The translations under genes and the position numbers were made by a program. Source: Chlamydiota bacterium (GTDB lineage Bacteria; Auribacterota; UBA3054; B51-G9). Taken from it: a stretch of DNA of 11,508 nt. Positions 1 through 5,748 of this stretch are shown here, in pieces. The stretch lies in NCBI GenBank assembly GCA_030596365.1, contig JAUVKG010000044.1, positions 1 to 11,508 on the forward strand. The letters are read 5' to 3'. A model generated the notes under the pieces. That model searched no databases and was not told the origin of the DNA. It was given only the letters and a program-made list of their open reading frames with translations. The stretch's first letter is position 1; each line of letters starts with the position of its first letter.

Positions 1-11
1 ATTCATTAATA

Positions 12-39
12 GTTATTCGTTATTCGTTAATAGTTATTG
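12..39. repeat. Heptamer tandem array downstream of the permease gene
   Basis: Four 7-bp units follow one another: gttattc, gttattc, gttaata, gttattg. A degenerate pair (atgtcag, gtgtcag) follows at 41-54. The array lies between the permease stop and the left window edge, and the gttaata unit is the same as the one repeated at 1182-1209. Confidence 0.8.
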
Positions 40-55
40 GATGTCAGGTGTCAGT

Positions 56-71
56 AATCCAACAATCCAAC
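56..71. repeat. Octamer tandem pair (aatccaac)x2
   Basis: Two perfect 8-bp copies of aatccaac lie just downstream of the permease stop codon. The unit resembles the aatccaaa-type octamers at 7648-7686 that encode the end of the lamin-tail protein. Confidence 0.65.
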
Positions 72-81
72 AAGCCATTCC

Positions 82-1056
82 TCATTTCTTTCTTGTTTTT
101 TGAAATAGTACCGCAGCAGCAATGATTACACCGGTCAACATTAATCGATAAGCTTCTCCCACAGCATTTATACTTAGAATTTTTTCGAGATAACCAATTG
201 TCAGCGCACCGATTATTGTAAGGCCAATTCCACCACGACCACCGGCAAGGCTTGTCCCGCCAATAACTACAATCGCGATGGCTGTCAGTTCATAAGACAT
301 TCCTGATTCCGGGTCGCCCTGCTGCTCCTGCGCCGCCTGACATATTCCGGCAACGGCTGCGAACAAACCACATAATCCATAAGCGATTAATTTTGTTGCT
401 ACAACCGGCACGCCGGAAAGTCTGGATGCTTCTTCATTTCCGCCAATCGCAAACATATACCTCCCCCACCGAAGTTTTGAGAGAACAATATAAGCAACCA
501 ACGCGCAAACGAGAAAAATTATTGTCACTACGGCAAAATTATTATGAAGAATTTTCGCGCTGATAAAATTGTATATCGCGGGTACATCAACATATTCATA
601 ACTTCCGTCACTTTGCATTACAGCTGTTGATACTTTTTTGCCGCCGGAAATCCATTTCGCTGTACCACGTGCAAAAACCATCATTGCAAGCGTAGCAATA
701 AAAGGCTGCATTCCCCACTTCGAAATAAGCGTTCCGGAAACCATTCCGCAAGCCATTCCGGCAAGCAGAACAACAGGAATTACCAACCACGCACTCCAGC
801 CGTACTGAATTGAAAAAAGTGAAAATAAAACGGCGGTGAGGCCAACAACACTTCCTACAGAAAGATCAATTCCGGCGGTAATAATAACAAGAGTCATTCC
901 GCAACCGAGAATCGCGAAGACGGAAATGTAGCGAAACATATCTCTATGAGTTGTCCACTTAAAGAAAGCGCCGTCGGCATTAAAAGCAAACCCGATAATT
1001 AAAACAAATGCGAGGGCAATTAACGCTCTGGCTTCCGGCTTTTTAAAAAATTTCAT
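82..1056 (-). CDS. Sugar ABC transporter permease, RbsC type
   Basis: This 324-residue inner-membrane protein is the channel subunit of a ribose/galactose/xylose-type ABC importer (BPD_transp_2 family). It is strongly hydrophobic, with about 8-10 membrane segments. Family hallmarks are the GIDLSVGS motif at about residues 62-69, the GGNEEASRLSGV loop at 205-216 that contacts the ATPase, and the IGGTSLAGGRGG motif at 265-276. Length is normal for the family (320-340). The ATG at 1056 gives a basic N-terminus (MKFFKK) before the first helix; no Shine-Dalgarno is visible. No ATPase (RbsA-like) or binding protein is present in the window, so its partners would lie beyond the left edge, which is downstream in its transcription direction, or elsewhere. 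The substrate cannot be read from the permease. It is 311 nt from bioF and probably has its own promoter. Confidence 0.93.
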   Translation of the reverse strand: MKFFKKPEARALIALAFVLIIGFAFNADGAFFKWTTHRDMFRYISVFAILGCGMTLVIITAGIDLSVGSVVGLTAVLFSLFSIQYGWSAWLVIPVVLLAGMACGMVSGTLISKWGMQPFIATLAMMVFARGTAKWISGGKKVSTAVMQSDGSYEYVDVPAIYNFISAKILHNNFAVVTIIFLVCALVAYIVLSKLRWGRYMFAIGGNEEASRLSGVPVVATKLIAYGLCGLFAAVAGICQAAQEQQGDPESGMSYELTAIAIVVIGGTSLAGGRGGIGLTIIGALTIGYLEKILSINAVGEAYRLMLTGVIIAAAVLFQKTRKK

Positions 1057-1101
1057 TAGTTAGTTGTTGATTTGAATTTTATTAAATAAATTATCTTACA
1101 T

Positions 1102-1130
1102 ATTATACTTAAAATGTCGAAATAATTAAA
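1102..1130 (-). promoter_or_regulatory. Possible sigma70 promoter for the permease gene
   Basis: On the minus strand a perfect TATAAT (1107-1102) lies 45 nt upstream of the permease ATG. At 17-nt spacing there is only a weak TTTAAT -35 (1130-1125). The -10 match and position support a separate promoter; the poor -35 keeps confidence low. Confidence 0.4.
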
Positions 1131-1181
1131 GAAGGTAAGCCGCGCTTCCAAGCACGAGCAACTTGCCCAGCCATAGGCGGG

Positions 1182-1223
1182 GTTAATAGTTAATAGTTAA
1201 TAGTTAATAGTGAGTGGTGAATG
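1182..1223. repeat. Heptamer tandem array (gttaata)x4 plus two degenerate units
   Basis: Four perfect consecutive copies of gttaata (1182-1209) are followed by gtgagtg and gtgaatg, keeping the 7-bp register for six units. It sits in the middle of the bioF-permease interval. Confidence 0.85.
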
Positions 1224-1238
1224 ATGGAGAACCACCCC

Positions 1239-1277
1239 GCCCTAAAGGGCACCCCTTCCCGAGGTGAATACTCGGGA
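1239..1277. repeat. Two adjacent GC-rich hairpins
   Basis: gccct-aa-agggc (1239-1250) is followed by tcccgag-gtgaata-ctcggga (1257-1277), a perfect 7-bp stem. The same tcccgag/ctcggga stem recurs at 4982-5006, and a gccct/agggc stem recurs at 9381-9393. No T-run follows on the minus strand, so these look like dispersed palindromic units rather than a classic terminator of bioF. Confidence 0.6.
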
Positions 1278-1338
1278 TGTACCACATTAGTAAGGAGGGG
1301 AATTTAAGATCAAACGTTTAAAATCCAATGCAGTTTTA

Positions 1339-1370
1339 CATTTGGTTCATTTGGTCCATTCTGTCCACTA
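1339..1370. repeat. Nonamer tandem array ending in the bioF stop codon
   Basis: Units of 9 bp: catttggtt, catttggtc, cattctgtc, then cacta. The final cta (1368-1370) is the TAG stop of bioF on the minus strand, so the array abuts and supplies the stop. Confidence 0.65.
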
Positions 1371-2498
1371 AAAGTCTAACAAAACCTCCGCCAATCTGTC
1401 AATCTGTTCTTTTGTATGCGCAGAAGAAATTGTGATTCTTACCCGGGCTGTATTCTTCGGGACTGTAGGAGGACGAATTGCCGGAACGAGAAATCCATTA
1501 TCAAAAAGATGTTTTGATAACGCGAGTGCGGAATCCGATGTTCCCGTTATAACAGGACAAATGGGGCCTTCTCCGATTAGCGGCAGTGATTTTATTTTTT
1601 CACGTAAATAATTTACATTATCCCATAACTTCTTAACACGCGAATCATTTAAAGAAATTTCATCAAGAACGGCAAAAGCAGCGCCGACTGACGCCGGATT
1701 TATTCCTGTCGTGTAAATAAATGAACGGGCGCTATTAACAAGGAATTCAATCAGCGAAGTTTTTCCGGCAGCAAATCCACCCTGACAGCCGATTGCTTTG
1801 CTTAACGTGCCGATAACCACATCCACATCATCAGCGAGATTTTCTTCCGCGACACAGCCTCTCCCATTTCCATAAACACCAAGTGCGTGAGCTTCATCTA
1901 CGAGCAGCATGGCATTATATTTTTTACAGCAATTTACGAGTTCAACCAAAGGCGCTTTATCGCCATCCATAGAGAAAACGGATTCTGTTAAAACGAGTTT
2001 CTGGCCGGAAATAATTTTTGACAAAATTGCGTCAAGCTTTTCTACATCATTATGCGGAAACACTTTCAACTTCGCGCCGGAAAGACGGGCGCCATCAACA
2101 AGTGACGCATGAGCCAGGCGGTCAAGAATTACAGTATCATCGATAGTGAGCAAAGCGGTAATCACGCCGAGATTCGCCATATAACCAGTTGGAAAGACAA
2201 GAGCTGTTTCCGTTTGTTTATATTCAGCGATTTTTCGTTCTAGTTTTCGTGTAATTGAAAGGTCACCGGAAATTAATCTTGATGCCGCTGCACCGGTCCC
2301 CCATTTTTCCACAGCGATATTCGCGGCATTTTTGGTGATTGGATCATCAGCAAAGCCAAGATAATCATTGCTGCAAAAATCTACGAACTCCTTTCCGGAA
2401 ATTTTTAAAATTTTACCTGAACGGGAATCAATCTCACGCCTGCATCGGAGGAGGTTATCTTTTTCGAGTTCATTAAGGATTTTTTCAATATTAATCAT
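1368..2498 (-). CDS. bioF: 8-amino-7-oxononanoate synthase (BioF)
   Basis: A 376-residue PLP-dependent alpha-oxoamine synthase that condenses pimeloyl thioester and L-alanine, the first step of biotin ring assembly. Visible landmarks: FCSNDYLG at 41-48, GTGAAASRLISG at 67-78, VDEAHALGVYG at 200-210 containing the PLP-ring residues Asp201 and His204, and GTLSKAIGCQGG at 230-241 with Lys234 as the Schiff-base lysine. The C-terminal IRPPTVPKNTARVRITISSAHT-like segment (341-362) is the BioF form; the sister enzyme 2-amino-3-ketobutyrate CoA ligase usually has a different sequence there. Length matches the family. No bioA, bioB or bioD neighbours are seen, so other alpha-oxoamine synthases remain a minor alternative. 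The ATG start directly follows a 9-bp tandem array instead of a Shine-Dalgarno, 37 nt after the ftcD stop. Confidence 0.88.
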   Translation of the reverse strand: MINIEKILNELEKDNLLRCRREIDSRSGKILKISGKEFVDFCSNDYLGFADDPITKNAANIAVEKWGTGAAASRLISGDLSITRKLERKIAEYKQTETALVFPTGYMANLGVITALLTIDDTVILDRLAHASLVDGARLSGAKLKVFPHNDVEKLDAILSKIISGQKLVLTESVFSMDGDKAPLVELVNCCKKYNAMLLVDEAHALGVYGNGRGCVAEENLADDVDVVIGTLSKAIGCQGGFAAGKTSLIEFLVNSARSFIYTTGINPASVGAAFAVLDEISLNDSRVKKLWDNVNYLREKIKSLPLIGEGPICPVITGTSDSALALSKHLFDNGFLVPAIRPPTVPKNTARVRITISSAHTKEQIDRLAEVLLDF

Positions 2499-2499
2499 G

Positions 2500-2531
2500 G
2501 GACTTATTGGACTTATTGCACTTATTGCACT
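2500..2531. repeat. Nonamer tandem array in the bioF leader
   Basis: Three and a half 9-bp units (ggacttatt, ggacttatt, gcacttatt, gcact) fill most of the 37-nt gap between ftcD and bioF. The array starts 2 nt upstream of the bioF ATG, occupying the place where a ribosome binding site would lie. Confidence 0.8.
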
Positions 2532-2535
2532 AGTT

Positions 2536-3558
2536 CTAACTATAACTTAAAATTTTATTCTCTAAAATCCGCTCATGCGGGTCAAATGGTTCCAGATGAT
2601 CAAGTCCAAGAAAATTTACAGCTTCATTAATTAAATCACTGTCTAAATAAAATTCCGTTATTCCTTTTTTATCAAAAGAATATTTTCCGGCGTCAAGTAA
2701 AACTTTTAACGGAATTAATCCAATCAGTTCCGAACCAGTAACCTTCTCACCTCGCTCCACGCACTGTTTCACGATTTCATCATAAACAATATGAACAGGT
2801 GTAACATTTACGTCAGTTAAATTCATAGTAATTTGCGCGTGACTGTATTCGGGAATAATCCACGCGTCTGCTTTAACTGATTTAAAAAGCCCGGGAACTC
2901 TTTTTTTCGTACCGTCAGGATTGATAACTACTCTGCCCGACTCGCGAATATTCCTTGCGATTCTTTGTGCATTATCAAGATTTTTTGATTCAATATTTAT
3001 GTTGTATGCAAGCAGAACTTTTCTCGCCCCGATAGCCACAGCGCCGAATTTTTCATCTAATTTTTCAGGACCGAAATCCGGTTTCCATTTAATTTTTCCA
3101 ACTCTTTCTTTTAAATGTTCGTATTGCCCTTTCCTGACAAAAGTAAGATTTTTGAATTCCGGTCTTTTAGCCGCGTACTCATAAAGATAAACCCATACGT
3201 CAAGTTCGTCACCAACTCTTTTAGCAAGCCGCCGGGCAAGCTGTGCGCATTCATCCATTGTAACGCCTGAAAGCGGAATAAGCGGACAAACATCGGCAGC
3301 GCCCATTCGCGAATGAATTCCGTCCTGCGATGTCATGTCAATTAATTCTTTAGCTGTTTTGATAAGTTCAAATGCGGCATCAACCACCGCGTCAGGTGTT
3401 CCAACAAAAGTAATGACAGTTCTGTTTGCCGAGAATCCGGGATGAACGTGGAGTAATTTAACTCCTTTGATTTTTTTTATGGAATTGGCGATGGAGTTAT
3501 AAACATCCGGATTTTTACCGTCAGAAATATTCGGCACACATTTTACAATTTTAATCAT
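2536..3558 (-). CDS. ftcD: Glutamate formimidoyltransferase
   Basis: A 340-residue folate enzyme that moves the formimino group between formiminoglutamate and tetrahydrofolate, the last step of one histidine-degradation route. From the chosen start the N-terminus reads MIKIVKCVPNISDGKN, matching the family's conserved opening, and the catalytic histidine falls at residue 82 in GIHSRMGAADVCP, the position known from the mammalian enzyme. LYEYAAKRPEFKNL and RKGQYEHL are further family signatures. It has only the transferase half, with no cyclodeaminase domain, as in many bacteria. An upstream ATG at 3645 would add 29 residues encoded by tandem repeats (caacttt and gtttgac types); I reject it. 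No other hut genes (hutH, hutU, hutI) are nearby. The gap to bioF is short (37 nt), so co-transcription is likely. Confidence 0.9.
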   Translation of the reverse strand: MIKIVKCVPNISDGKNPDVYNSIANSIKKIKGVKLLHVHPGFSANRTVITFVGTPDAVVDAAFELIKTAKELIDMTSQDGIHSRMGAADVCPLIPLSGVTMDECAQLARRLAKRVGDELDVWVYLYEYAAKRPEFKNLTFVRKGQYEHLKERVGKIKWKPDFGPEKLDEKFGAVAIGARKVLLAYNINIESKNLDNAQRIARNIRESGRVVINPDGTKKRVPGLFKSVKADAWIIPEYSHAQITMNLTDVNVTPVHIVYDEIVKQCVERGEKVTGSELIGLIPLKVLLDAGKYSFDKKGITEFYLDSDLINEAVNFLGLDHLEPFDPHERILENKILSYS

Positions 3559-3566
3559 AAATCTTA

Positions 3567-3594
3567 ACTTGACGTTTGACGTTAGATGTTTGTT
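3567..3594. repeat. Degenerate heptamer array in the ftcD leader
   Basis: Units acttgac, gtttgac, gttagat, gtttgtt keep a 7-bp period and begin 9 nt upstream of the ftcD ATG. The gtttgac unit is identical to the one repeated at 7601-7621, in front of the HlyD-like gene. Confidence 0.65.
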
Positions 3595-3604
3595 CTTAAA
3601 TTCC

Positions 3605-3617
3605 CCGCCAACGGCGG
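3605..3617. repeat. Hairpin ccgcc-aac-ggcgg
   Basis: A perfect 5-bp GC stem with an aac loop lies between two heptamer arrays upstream of ftcD. The ccaacgg core is shared with the hairpin at 5008-5024. Confidence 0.55.
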
Positions 3618-3619
3618 AA

Positions 3620-3640
3620 CAACTTTCAACTTTCAACTTT
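3620..3640. repeat. Heptamer tandem array (caacttt)x3
   Basis: Three perfect 7-bp copies of caacttt lie in the 213-nt interval between the trpF-like gene and ftcD. Confidence 0.8.
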
Positions 3641-3699
3641 TTCATTAAGTAAAAAGCATCTGACTATTAACCTAAAAAGCGCTTGAATGAAAATATAGC

Positions 3700-3744
3700 A
3701 AATGATTTTTTATTTCGACAGAATCATGGTCGACAGAATCATTT
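3700..3744. repeat. 13-bp direct repeat nested in an inverted repeat
   Basis: tcgacagaatcat occurs twice (3715-3727 and 3730-3742), separated by 2 nt. The pair is bracketed by aaatgatt (3700-3707) and its reverse complement aatcattt (3737-3744). It lies 28-72 nt past the stop of the trpF-like gene and upstream of ftcD. It could be a tandem protein-binding site or a dispersed intergenic repeat; there is no T-run to make it a standard terminator. Confidence 0.6.
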
Positions 3745-3771
3745 TTATAAGGAAATAAACCTGTATAAAAT

Positions 3772-4428
3772 TCAGTTTATATTTCGAACATTTTTCACAA
3801 AATCCACAGCTCTTTGGTGATTCGGTGAGCCATCAAAATTTTCTATTCCTGTGTGAACATCAACTCCCCACGGCTGAACTTTTCTTATCGCTTCTGCTAC
3901 ATTGTCAGGATTTAATCCACCGGCAAGTATTACCGGTTTTTCACACATCTCAACAATTCTTCTGCTGATAGTCCAATCGTGAGTTAATCCTGTAGCGCCG
4001 TGTCTTCCGGATTTAGGGTCATAAGTATCAAGGATAATCGCGTCAGCTTCTTCAGCATATTTCTTTGCTTCATCAACTGCGGTTTCGTCAATAACATTAA
4101 CGCTTTTTATAATTTTAATATTCGGCAGATGTTTTTTTATTTCCGCCATAACTCCTTTTTCTACCGGTGCGTGAAGTTGGATAGTATTTACACCAAGGTA
4201 TTTACAAAAATCAACAGCTTCGATTGGATTAGTAATATAAGTTATTAAAACTGAACCGACAAACGGGGGTAATTCTGCAATAATTTGCCGGGCTTTTTCT
4301 TCCGTAAGGTCGTCATGAATTCCTGAAGGAAGACGCAGCGTGAAACCAAGACCTTCAACGCCAAGATCAATCAGTCTGATTGAATCGTCAAGCGAAGAAA
4401 CACCGGCAATTTGAATTTTAACATACAT
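3772..4428 (-). CDS. TrpF-like (phosphoribosylanthranilate isomerase family) barrel lacking the catalytic Cys
   Basis: A 218-residue (beta-alpha)8 barrel clearly related to phosphoribosylanthranilate isomerase. It keeps ELPPFVGSV (52-60), IQLHAP (83-88), ILDTYDPKSG (132-141) with the general-acid Asp134, the GATG..HDW phosphate loop (144-152), LAGGLNPDNVAEAI (168-181) and GVDVHTGIE (188-196). It departs at functional sites. The N-terminal VKICG becomes KIQIAG, so the general-base Cys is Ala8. The SKRY-type loop carrying the substrate-binding Arg reads LPSGIHDD, and the usual VDVSSGVE is VDVHTGIE. By family knowledge it should not catalyse the normal Amadori rearrangement, and it probably acts on another phosphorylated substrate. 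No trp genes are adjacent. The ATG at 4428 fits the family start; a GTG at 4446 would add six residues taken from the inverted-repeat arm. Confidence 0.82.
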   Translation of the reverse strand: MYVKIQIAGVSSLDDSIRLIDLGVEGLGFTLRLPSGIHDDLTEEKARQIIAELPPFVGSVLITYITNPIEAVDFCKYLGVNTIQLHAPVEKGVMAEIKKHLPNIKIIKSVNVIDETAVDEAKKYAEEADAIILDTYDPKSGRHGATGLTHDWTISRRIVEMCEKPVILAGGLNPDNVAEAIRKVQPWGVDVHTGIENFDGSPNHQRAVDFVKNVRNIN

Positions 4429-4436
4429 AATGAACA

Positions 4437-4473
4437 AATTAAACACTCAATATTCAACAAGAAATTTTCAATG
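4437..4473 (+). repeat. Left arm of a 37-bp inverted repeat
   Basis: This arm is the reverse complement of 4934-4970, with 35 of 37 positions matching. The inner 27 bp (4447-4473) are perfect; the mismatches are at 4444 and 4446. It lies immediately upstream of the TrpF-like start. It ends on the plus strand in an ATG (4471-4473), an inverted copy of the four-helix-bundle gene's leader and start codon, which opens only a 16-codon frame (stop at 4519-4521). Confidence 0.9.
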
Positions 4474-4564
4474 TCAAAGTTCAGAGTATATTCTTATTTT
4501 AAGTTTGCTAAGTTTTTGTAAATACATTATAAAAACTTCTAACAAATTAACATGTACTCATTGA

Positions 4565-4936
4565 TTATTTCTTTAAATTCTTTCTTGCAGTTTCAACACT
4601 AGTAAAAAGAATAGATATTAACTCTTCATTTTCTTCTAATATTGGTGTCACTTTAGATACCGGTTTTATTAGTTCAGCTTTTATAATTATTTTTAACCAC
4701 ACCCTGGTTTCTTTTAATTCTTTAAGCGAAAGTTTAATTTTATGTATAAAATCAGACCTTGATTCAGCACTTTGGGCCTCACCGTAATTTGGAGCCGGCG
4801 ATGTACCACTTCTTAATATTTGACCTTTGACATGATTCCCAATATATGTGTTAGGTAATAATTCTGTCAACTTTATTATACTTACAGCAAAATCAATAAG
4901 CCTTTCTTCCAAATCGAATTTTTTATATTTTTTCAT
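4565..4936 (-). CDS. Four-helix-bundle protein of the 23S rRNA IVS (S23) family
   Basis: A 123-residue basic, all-helical protein. The family core is clear: QILRSGTSPAPNYGEAQSAESRSDFIHKIKLSLKELKE spans about residues 39-76, with the invariant Arg-Ser-(Gly/Ala) turn, the EA.SA.S..DF.HK segment and RVWLKIIIKAELI at 78-90. Known relatives are encoded inside intervening sequences of 23S rRNA genes or as solitary genes, and crystal structures show pentamers of four-helix bundles. Their function is unknown; RNA binding is often proposed. Here the ATG (4936-4934) is the innermost part of the right inverted-repeat arm, so the arm is the gene's entire leader. There is no Shine-Dalgarno. It lies 88 nt downstream of the DUF4956 gene and in the same orientation, but hairpins at 4981-5024 separate them. 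Confidence 0.9.
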   Translation of the reverse strand: MKKYKKFDLEERLIDFAVSIIKLTELLPNTYIGNHVKGQILRSGTSPAPNYGEAQSAESRSDFIHKIKLSLKELKETRVWLKIIIKAELIKPVSKVTPILEENEELISILFTSVETARKNLKK

Positions 4937-4970
4937 TGAAAATTTCTTGTTGAATATTGATTATTTAATT
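4934..4970 (-). repeat. Right arm of the 37-bp inverted repeat
   Basis: This arm is the reverse-complement partner of 4437-4473. On the minus strand it reads aattaaataatcaatattc and onward, ending in the start codon of the four-helix-bundle gene. The perfect core is 4934-4960. Confidence 0.9.
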
Positions 4971-4980
4971 AGCGATTACC

Positions 4981-5024
4981 ATCCCGAGGCGCTTGCGCGC
5001 TCGGGATTCGCACCAACGGTGCGA
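4981..5024 (-). terminator. Two tandem GC-rich hairpins after the DUF4956 gene
   Basis: Immediately after the DUF4956 stop (5025) come tcgcacc-aac-ggtgcga (5008-5024, perfect 7-bp stem) and atcccgag/ctcgggat (4981-4988 with 5000-5007), the latter with an inner gcgc/gcgc stem. Their position suits the end of the four-gene operon. No U-tract follows on the minus strand, so they may act as an mRNA 3'-stabilising or REP-like structure rather than an intrinsic terminator. Confidence 0.5.
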
Positions 5025-5744
5025 CTATGGTTCCTGAAGATCCTGCGGATTGAAAATATTCACACTGTCAACTCCACTTATCGCAAGAATTTGTTCAATA
5101 GCGTAAGTCGGCGTAATATTCGAGTAAAGATTAAGTGCATAAGTAGTTTCTATTAACTCACCAAGCCTGATTGTTCGTACATGAATCATATGTATCTGAG
5201 AGCCAAGTTGCGCGAGAATATTTCCAATATCAATAGTAACATCTTTTTCTTCCGACCCATGCGGTCTAAAAGTTAATTTTACGATAATACTTTTTTTGCT
5301 TTTCCCCCATGGAGCATTTTCCAGCATAAGGAGCGTAACACCGATAACAGCCAGTCCGGCGAAACCGATCCACCATTTTCCTGTACCTGAAGCCATACCG
5401 ATACCAACAGCCAGGAAAACGAAAGCGGTATCGCGATTATCTTTTACGACTGTTCTGAATCTGATAATTGAAAGTGCGCCCATTAAACCGAATGCTACAG
5501 CCACGGCAGCGGTACCTCTGATGCTAAGGATTATCATCATAATGAGCGTGATAATGAGAGTAAGCATATAGAGCGTTTGAATAAACGAACGGTTAGCATG
5601 CAAACCTCTGCAATGTCTGTAAATCAAAGAAACGAAGAAACCATAAGCTATAGCAACCAGGAAGTTAAGCAGTACATCAACCCAGGTTGTTGTTGCCATA
5701 GCAAACATGGACCATTGCATTAAATCAGAATCAATAGTTGGCAT
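5025..5744 (-). CDS. DUF4956 membrane protein, partner of the VTC-domain gene
   Basis: A 239-residue polytopic inner-membrane protein of the DUF4956 family. Hydrophobic segments lie at about residues 22-43, 55-75, 78-95 and 106-141. The family signature GALSIIRFRTVVKDNRDTAF spans 89-108, continuing into FLAVGIGMASGTGKW. The remaining ~95 residues form a soluble, probably cytoplasmic alpha/beta domain with KLTFRPHG and ITPTYAIEQILAISGVDSV segments that look ACT-like. Its function is undetermined; in many genomes this family sits next to VTC-domain genes, as here. The chosen ATG (5744) lies 4 nt past the VTC stop. An in-frame ATG at 5828 would add 28 residues and overlap the VTC gene by 80 nt, so I reject it. 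By inference it is the membrane or translocation subunit for the VTC enzyme. Confidence 0.85.
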   Translation of the reverse strand: MPTIDSDLMQWSMFAMATTTWVDVLLNFLVAIAYGFFVSLIYRHCRGLHANRSFIQTLYMLTLIITLIMMIILSIRGTAAVAVAFGLMGALSIIRFRTVVKDNRDTAFVFLAVGIGMASGTGKWWIGFAGLAVIGVTLLMLENAPWGKSKKSIIVKLTFRPHGSEEKDVTIDIGNILAQLGSQIHMIHVRTIRLGELIETTYALNLYSNITPTYAIEQILAISGVDSVNIFNPQDLQEP

Positions 5745-5748
5745 AATA

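Larger units (their letters stand above)
1057..1367. other. Gene-free interval, 311 nt, rich in repeats and hairpins
   Basis: I see no credible gene here. The interval holds the probable permease promoter (1102-1130), a small gctt/aagc hairpin (1144-1153), a heptamer array (1182-1223), a gccct-aa-agggc hairpin (1239-1250), a tcccgag/ctcggga hairpin (1257-1277) and a nonamer array (1339-1367) that reaches the bioF stop codon. It resembles a stack of small intergenic repeat units rather than a decayed gene. Confidence 0.7.
4437..4970 (-). mobile_element. Candidate free-standing IVS-like unit: four-helix-bundle gene enclosed by inverted repeats
   Basis: The 534-nt unit consists of 37-bp inverted arms (35/37 identical) enclosing one small gene of the S23/IVS four-helix-bundle family. 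A transcript of the whole unit could pair its ends into a long stem with the gene in the loop. This is the architecture known for intervening sequences in some bacterial 23S rRNA genes, but here it is intergenic between protein genes. I see no target-site duplication at its edges and no transposase, so mobility is inference. The gene-free part (4474-4564) holds only AT-rich sequence. Confidence 0.5.

Noticed and set aside
1182..1223. Tandem repeats considered as a CRISPR array
   Set aside because: Units are 7 bp with no spacers, and no cas genes are present.
3559..3645. N-terminal extension of the formimidoyltransferase to an ATG at 3645
   Set aside because: The extra 29 residues are encoded by heptamer repeats and a hairpin. 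The family start MIKIVKCVPN begins at 3558 and puts the catalytic histidine at residue 82.
4429..4446. GTG start at 4446 for the TrpF-like gene
   Set aside because: The added six residues come from the inverted-repeat arm; the ATG at 4428 matches the usual family start.
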